A stretch of 9,443 nucleotides of DNA from DAOMFM01 sp035429825. Lineage in GTDB: Bacteria > Acidobacteriota > Blastocatellia > UBA7656 > JADIYM01. Made by a program: the position numbers and the translations under genes. Numbering within the stretch: the first letter of the stretch is position 1; each line of letters begins with the position of its first letter. The stretch spans positions 1 through 9,443 of the forward strand of contig JBGAKX010000159.1 of the NCBI GenBank assembly GCA_044224215.1, in the 5' to 3' direction. The notes beneath the pieces were generated by a model, which saw nothing but the letters and a program-made list of their open reading frames with translations, ran no database searches and was not told where the DNA came from. Positions 5,696 through 9,443 of the stretch are shown in pieces.

Positions 5696-7078
5696 CTACA
5701 GGAGCGCCGCCAGCGCCTCGGCCACGGTCCTGACGCCTACGATTTCGAGGCCGTCGTCGAATTCGGGCAGCCGCGCGAGGTTCGACCTGGGAATGACGGC
5801 CCGGCGGAAGCCCATGGCGATCGCTTCGCGCAGACGCGTCGACGCCTGCGAGATGGCTCGCACCTCTCCCGCCAGGCCGACCTCGCCAAAGACAACCGTT
5901 CGTTCGTCGATCGGCCGATTCTGGAAGCTCGACGCGATCGCAGCGACAAGGCCGAGATCGACCGCAGGCTCGTCGAGCTCGAGACCGCCTGCAACGTTCA
6001 CGAAGACATCGTCTCCGATCAGCTGCAGGCCGATGCGCTTCTCGAGCATCGCCATCAACAGTGCAACGCGATTCGCGTCGACGCCGCGCGTCATGCGCCG
6101 TCCGGTTCCGTACTGCCCTGACGACACGAGCGCCTGCAGTTCGACGAGCAGCGGACGCGTACCCTCGACCGCGGCCACCACGATCGAGCCGGCGACGCCA
6201 ATCGGCCGCTCGCTCAGGAAGATCTCTGACGGATTCGCGACCGGGATCAGTCCCGACTCGGTCATCTCGAAGATCCCGAGCTCGTTCGCCGGTCCGTATC
6301 GGTTCTTCACGGCGCGAACGATGCGGTGGTTGTGGTGCCGTTCGCCTTCGAAATACAGCACGGTATCGACGATGTGCTCGAGCGCCTTTGGCCCTGCGAT
6401 CATTCCGTCCTTCGTCACGTGCCCCACGAGAAACACGGGGATCGACCGGTTCTTTGCGAGCATCAGGAACTGGCCGGCGACCTCGCGCACCTGACTCACG
6501 CTGCCGGGCGCCGACTCGAGCTTCATCGAGAAAACCGTCTGCACCGAATCGACGACAATCGCGCCGGGTTCGAGCGCGTCGACGTGCTCGAAGACACGCT
6601 CGAGACACGTTTCGGGCAGGAGGTACAGATTCTCGGCCGAGAGCCCGAGCCGTTCACCGCGCAACTTGATCTGCCGTTCCGACTCCTCGCCGCTGACGTA
6701 CAGCACGCTGCCCCACAGCGTCGAGACCCGCGCCGCAACCTGGGCCATGAGGGTGGACTTGCCGACGCCCGGTTCGCCGCCTATCAGCACCAGACTGCCG
6801 GGCACGATACCGCCGCCGAGCACACGGTCGAATTCAGCGATCCCCGACGATTGGCGCGAATCGTCCTGGCTCTCGATCTCGGCGTACCGGCGCGGCCGCG
6901 CTTCAGCAGCGCGAAACAACGCGCCGCGCGGCGGCGTGCCGTCCGCCGGGGTGGCCTGGCGCTCCTCGACGTAGGAGTTCCACGCGCCGCAGTCAGGGCA
7001 CTTGCCGATCCACTTTGCCGCCTGCGCTCCACACTCCTGGCACGCGAAGACCGTCTTTGGAGTCCTTGTCCTGGCCAT
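5696..7078 (-). CDS. radA: DNA repair protein RadA (Sms)
   Basis: RadA is a RecA-like, DnaB-like hexameric ATPase that promotes branch migration and single-strand DNA uptake into recombination intermediates. The 460-residue length is standard. In order: a zinc finger with CQEC (Cys13/16) and CPDC (Cys27/30); the ATPase core with Walker A GGEPGVGKST (100-109, Lys107) and Walker B IVVDSVQ (Asp177); the RadA-specific KNRYG (258-262); and a C-terminal Lon-protease-like domain containing GLELDEPAVDLGLVAAIASS. ATG 7078 gives the usual short lead before the zinc finger; no Shine-Dalgarno sequence is seen. It begins 55 nt after the stop of the beta-helix gene, whose frameshifts could reduce radA expression through polarity if both share one transcript. 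An inverted repeat, CGTGCA (7084-7089) with TGCACG (7114-7119), lies in that 55-nt gap. Confidence 0.98.
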   Translation of the reverse strand: MARTRTPKTVFACQECGAQAAKWIGKCPDCGAWNSYVEERQATPADGTPPRGALFRAAEARPRRYAEIESQDDSRQSSGIAEFDRVLGGGIVPGSLVLIGGEPGVGKSTLMAQVAARVSTLWGSVLYVSGEESERQIKLRGERLGLSAENLYLLPETCLERVFEHVDALEPGAIVVDSVQTVFSMKLESAPGSVSQVREVAGQFLMLAKNRSIPVFLVGHVTKDGMIAGPKALEHIVDTVLYFEGERHHNHRIVRAVKNRYGPANELGIFEMTESGLIPVANPSEIFLSERPIGVAGSIVVAAVEGTRPLLVELQALVSSGQYGTGRRMTRGVDANRVALLMAMLEKRIGLQLIGDDVFVNVAGGLELDEPAVDLGLVAAIASSFQNRPIDERTVVFGEVGLAGEVRAISQASTRLREAIAMGFRRAVIPRSNLARLPEFDDGLEIVGVRTVAEALAALL

Positions 7079-7133
7079 TCGATCGTGCAGGCGGGCCGGG
7101 CGCGGCGGATCGGTGCACGCGCGCAGCCGCTCG

Positions 7134-8539
7134 CTACTCCTTGTTACCCACCCGTCGCGCGTTCGAGTCGTCGGCGATCAACCAGGCGCCCTTGACGTTG
7201 TTCGTCAGGTCGCAATATTCGAAGCTCCCGGCTCCCGCGTCATAGATCCAGACACCCTGGTACCCGTTGCCGTTGATGCGACATCGCCGAACGAGCGGGT
7301 TTCCCTTCTCCTTGATCTCGAATCCGGCGCGCGCGTTCTCGACGATGTCGCAATCCTCGATCGTCCCTTTGCCTCCGCTGTAGACAAAGACACCGCCCTG
7401 CTGGCCCTGATGGATGCGCGTTCGGCGGATCACCGGGTCGCCCGATTCCGTGATCTCGATTCCTGCGTAGCCGTTGCCGGTGACGTCGCAGTCCTCGATC
7501 ACGCCCTTTCCGAGCGCGTTGATGAAGATCCCGCCGGCCTTGCCTTCGTACACGCGGCAATGCCGAATCGTCGGATTGCCTCCGCTCTTGATCTCGATGC
7601 CCGCAAGCGTGTTGGCGAACATCTCGCAGTCTTCGAAGAGACCGAGCGCGTTCACGTTTGCAAACAGGCCGACCTGCTTGCCTTCGCGCATCTTGCAGCG
7701 GCGAAACGTCGGCGCGCTTCCGTCCTTCACCTCGACGTTCCCGAGCTGGTTGCGATAGACGTCGCAGTCCTCGAAAAGACCGCCGCCCGACTCGTTCACA
7801 AAGACACCGCCCGCCTCGCCGTCGTGAATCCTGGTTCGCCGAACCGTGAGCGAGCCACCCGTCTTCACCTCGACGTTTGCGAGCGTGTTGCCCGAGACGT
7901 TGCAGTCTTCGACGACACCCCTGCCATTGCCATAGCAGAAGACGCCCCCGGCGCTGCCGTCTCGCACACGGCATCGACGAAACGTCGGGTTCGTGCCGAT
8001 GCGTGAATCGCCACGCACGCAAGCGAGTCCGACGTAATGTCACCGTCCTCGAAGACCGGCAGGCGCGGCGGTCGACCCCGTAGAATTTGCCCTCGTTTCG
8101 TCCGGCGATCGACCGAATGGTGAAGCCGCGCACCGTGACCGCATCGCTGGTCTCGATGAGGATCCCGTCCTTGTCGGGCGACTCGATGACGACAAGGAAC
8201 CGTTCGTCCGCGATCGTCCGTCTCGAGCACAGGCCCCTCGCGATATGTCCCCGGACGAACGAGAATCCGCGCCCCCGGCGCAGCGGTGAACGCACGAATC
8301 GAATCGAATTCTCCCGATCCGTCGAGCGCGACGATATAGGCCTTTGTCCGGACAGCGACTGGCTTCTTTGCCGTTCGAACCGCCTTTGGCTTCGCGGGCG
8401 CCTTGGTTCGACCGGAGTTCGAGCTCCTCTGAACCTGAGGCTGATCGGTATCGCCAATCTGTGCCGCGACGCGCGCGCCGAGACCCGGCAATAGTGCGAA
8501 AACGCCCACCGAAACAGCGATAACCGCACGTCGTACCAT
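7134..8539 (-). pseudogene. Secreted right-handed beta-helix repeat protein, interrupted by three frameshifts
   Basis: The 5' part starts at ATG 8539 with a Sec signal peptide (RR at 3-4, hydrophobic 5-22, likely cleavage after Ala26 in RVAA|Q), then a basic low-complexity linker and AYIVALDGSGEFDSIRAF...LVRPGTYREGPVLE, a typical beta-helix entry. The coding sense then moves to a second frame (IADERFLVVIESPDKDGILI, DAVTVRGFTIRSIAG, up to about 8071), back to the first (PVFEDGDITSDSLACVAI, 8059-8006), and then to a third, which stays open from 8018 to the TAG at 7134 (294 codons, probably annotated as a separate gene). That last part has six 46-residue repeats. Restored length would be about 468 residues. 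AGAGGA (8555-8550) lies 10 nt before the ATG. The role is unknown; such proteins often bind or cleave polysaccharide, but no catalytic motif is evident, and the divergent flippase gene is only circumstantial. Real decay and sequencing error cannot be told apart here. Confidence 0.8.
7161..7991 (-). repeat. Six tandem 138-bp (46-residue) beta-helix repeats
   Basis: Units begin at 7991, 7853, 7715, 7577, 7439 and 7301. Each encodes two coils of about 23 residues: a first coil beginning NPT[FI]RRC and continuing RV..G..GGVF, and a second with G.G.[VI][IF]EDCD, then GN..AG[IV]E[IV]. The first five units are exactly 46 residues without indels; the last drifts and ends the helix. The stacked Asn-Pro-Thr, Cys, Gly-Gly and Glu-Asp-Cys positions give ladders expected of a right-handed beta-helix. 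This is protein-level repetition; the DNA units have diverged by many substitutions. Confidence 0.85.
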
Positions 8540-8580
8540 TGCGATCCGATCCTCTCAGCGCAGAGCCATGACACGTGATG

Positions 8581-8606
8581 GCACGTACTATCGAGGCTTT
8601 ACGTGC
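8581..8606. promoter_or_regulatory. Inverted repeat overlapping the beta-helix promoter, candidate operator
   Basis: GCACGTA (8581-8587) and TACGTGC (8600-8606) are perfect 7-bp inverted halves 12 nt apart. They lie across the -10 box and spacer of the beta-helix promoter. A third ACGTG element, the palindrome CACGTG, is at 8572-8577. A regulator bound here would block RNA polymerase. Which regulator is unknown. Confidence 0.4.
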
Positions 8607-8615
8607 AGGTGTCAA
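8587..8615 (-). promoter_or_regulatory. Sigma70-type promoter of the beta-helix gene
   Basis: On the minus strand a perfect TTGACA (8615-8610) is followed after exactly 17 nt by GATAGT (8592-8587, 4 of 6 to TATAAT). The start point would be near 8580, with a leader of about 40 nt before ATG 8539. It is the best promoter in the window and may drive the beta-helix gene and radA together. Confidence 0.65.
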
Positions 8616-8675
8616 CGCCCTGAACCAGCGGCGTCCACGCGGTGTTCTGGACGCTGTGCTGGTTTCGCGGCACGG

Positions 8676-8705
8676 TTGCGCGGCTGTTTGCGGGTCTTGT
8701 AGATT
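8676..8705 (+). promoter_or_regulatory. Promoter candidate for the flippase-like gene
   Basis: TTGCGC (8676-8681) and TAGATT (8700-8705) are 18 nt apart. The -10 box ends 6 nt before TTG 8712, so the transcript would start near the start codon and be almost leaderless. The -35 is weak (3 of 6). Confidence 0.3.
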
Positions 8706-8711
8706 CACGGC

Positions 8712-9443
8712 TTGCAGGAGGACTCCGCAACACAACCAAGCGCCGACGCCGCGCCGTCACGAGCCACGGGCCGAGTTGTTCGCGATGCGGGTGCGTTGAT
8801 GGCAGGCGACGTCGTCGACCGCGGTCTCGGGTTCGTCTTTCTCATCACGGCGACCAAGCTGTTCGGTCTCGAGATCTACGGCGCGTACCAGCTCGCGCTT
8901 GCAGTCTTCCAGATCGTGCGAACGCTCGTGAGCTTCGGGCTCGGACGCAGCCTCGTCCGGGATACGGCGGCTGCGTCGGCCTCCGGCGATCCCGCCCGCA
9001 TCAAGGGCTCGATTCTGCTCGGGCTCGCCATCAGCGGATCGCTCGCGATCATCCTCGGCGCCGCACTGTTCTTCCTGTCGCCGACGCTGATATCGGTCGT
9101 CTACCCGACACATCCGGAAGCGATCGAACCCCTGCGCGTTTTCGGTCTTCTGACGCCGCTATTCGCGGTCAATTTCGTGCTTCTTCAGGCGTTCTACGGT
9201 CTCGATCGCATCCGGCTGATGGTCGTGGCGAACAACCTGGTGGAACCGCTTGCCCGGCTCGTGGCGCTTGTGTCGCTGTTCGGTCTCGGCCTGGCCGGGT
9301 ACTACGCGCTGCCGTTCTCGTACCTCATCGCACTCGTGGTCAGTTCGATCTTTGCCATCGTCTTCTTCAGACGCTTCTTCTGGCGCCAGCTTTCGGGAAT
9401 CCGTGCCGACTACCGGGTACGCGAGACACTCGCGTTCACGATT
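8712..9443 (+). CDS. Polysaccharide flippase-like protein (MOP/MATE superfamily, Wzx type), N-terminal part
   Basis: The visible 244 codons run off the window, about half of a typical 450-500-residue flippase. Hydrophobic segments lie at about residues 26-48, 58-78, 100-123, 141-161, 175-195 and 198-220. The opening RVVRDAGALMAGDVVDRGLGFVFLI followed by KLFGLEIYGAYQLALAVF is the usual first helix pair of Wzx/RfbX-type transporters, which flip lipid-linked oligosaccharides across the inner membrane. VLLQAFYGLDRIRLM and VEPLARLVALV are also typical. The start is uncertain: an in-frame stop is at 8700-8702, and the only common start before the first helix is TTG 8712, with no Shine-Dalgarno before it (AGGAGG at 8716-8721 lies inside the reading frame). 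ATG 8799 would remove the conserved RVVRDAGAL segment. The gene is divergent from the beta-helix gene. Substrate unknown. Confidence 0.82.
   Translation, partial: MQEDSATQPSADAAPSRATGRVVRDAGALMAGDVVDRGLGFVFLITATKLFGLEIYGAYQLALAVFQIVRTLVSFGLGRSLVRDTAAASASGDPARIKGSILLGLAISGSLAIILGAALFFLSPTLISVVYPTHPEAIEPLRVFGLLTPLFAVNFVLLQAFYGLDRIRLMVVANNLVEPLARLVALVSLFGLGLAGYYALPFSYLIALVVSSIFAIVFFRRFFWRQLSGIRADYRVRETLAFTI

Larger units (their letters stand above)
8540..8711. other. Divergent intergenic region
   Basis: These 172 nt separate the beta-helix gene (minus) and the flippase-like gene (plus). They hold the TTGACA promoter, the ACGTG-type inverted repeat and the weaker flippase promoter. I see no small gene or RNA in them. 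Shared regulation of both divergent genes is possible, since the operator candidate lies between them. Confidence 0.5.

Noticed and set aside
5544..6608. A 354-codon minus-strand open frame overlapping radA.
   Set aside because: It lies in another frame of radA, is strongly arginine-rich, and matches no family.
7164..7991. Regularly spaced repeats, considered as a CRISPR array or satellite DNA.
   Set aside because: The period is 138 bp with no identical direct repeats, and the units encode a coherent protein repeat.
7002..8006. A 334-codon plus-strand open frame with an apparently repetitive protein (recurring V..D.A.LA-like units).
   Set aside because: It is the antisense of the beta-helix repeats; its periodicity is the 138-bp repeat read backwards, and it has no start signal or family match.
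7991..8224. Programmed ribosomal frameshifting in the beta-helix gene.
   Set aside because: Three shifts of mixed direction would be needed, and no slippery heptamer or downstream structure is evident at the breaks.
8757..9113. A 118-codon minus-strand frame opposite the flippase-like gene.
   Set aside because: It is antisense to a clear membrane protein and is rich in Arg, Glu and Asp as expected from reversed hydrophobic codons.

Overview
The window is GC-rich bacterial chromosome (about 60-65 % GC by eye), densely coding, with no insertion sequence, tRNA, rRNA, CRISPR array or phage gene that I can see. The gene set (ComM-like ATPase, Bax inhibitor-1 protein, ALDH7-type dehydrogenase, MEP isoprenoid enzymes, PIN/TRAM membrane protein, RadA, secreted beta-helix protein, MOP-superfamily flippase) suggests a free-living bacterium that probably makes exported polysaccharide. 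The signal peptide ending in VAAQ, the high GC and the gene mix would fit Gemmatimonadota or a neighbouring diderm phylum, but this is a weak guess.

Layout. Bases 1-194 (minus) hold the N-terminus of a ComM/YifB-family ATPase that leaves the window. It is divergent from a complete Bax inhibitor-1/YccA-family membrane protein (308-1030, plus). A strong hairpin at 1048-1080 separates that gene from the tail of a long minus-strand gene train, which reads from right to left: a secreted right-handed beta-helix protein broken by frameshifts (8539-7134), radA (7078-5696), a YacL-like PIN/TRAM protein (5486-4401), ispD (4343-3609), ispF (3579-3076), a small two-helix membrane protein of unknown function overlapping ispF (3089-2703), and an ALDH7-family dehydrogenase (2623-1112). 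At the right end, divergent from the beta-helix gene, a polysaccharide flippase-like gene starts near 8712 (plus) and leaves the window.

How they fit together. The core radA-yacL-ispD-ispF is the order known from Firmicutes such as Bacillus subtilis, where disA lies between radA and yacL. Here disA is absent, and the 209-nt gap carries a promoter-like sequence for yacL. IspD and IspF are two enzymes of the MEP pathway to isopentenyl diphosphate. RadA serves recombination and repair. The ALDH probably oxidises aminoadipate semialdehyde or a similar aldehyde.

The least ordinary part is 7134-8711. The beta-helix protein is built from six 46-residue double-coil repeats that resemble the repeats of eukaryotic FBXO11. 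Its 5' half shows three reading-frame changes within about 235 bp. Its promoter has a perfect TTGACA box and an inverted repeat lying across the -35/-10 spacer. Three genes (Bax inhibitor-1, ispF, flippase) have a TANNNT box 6-7 nt before a start codon and no usable Shine-Dalgarno sequence, which hints at leaderless transcripts. I found no convincing wholly new system; most of the window is housekeeping.
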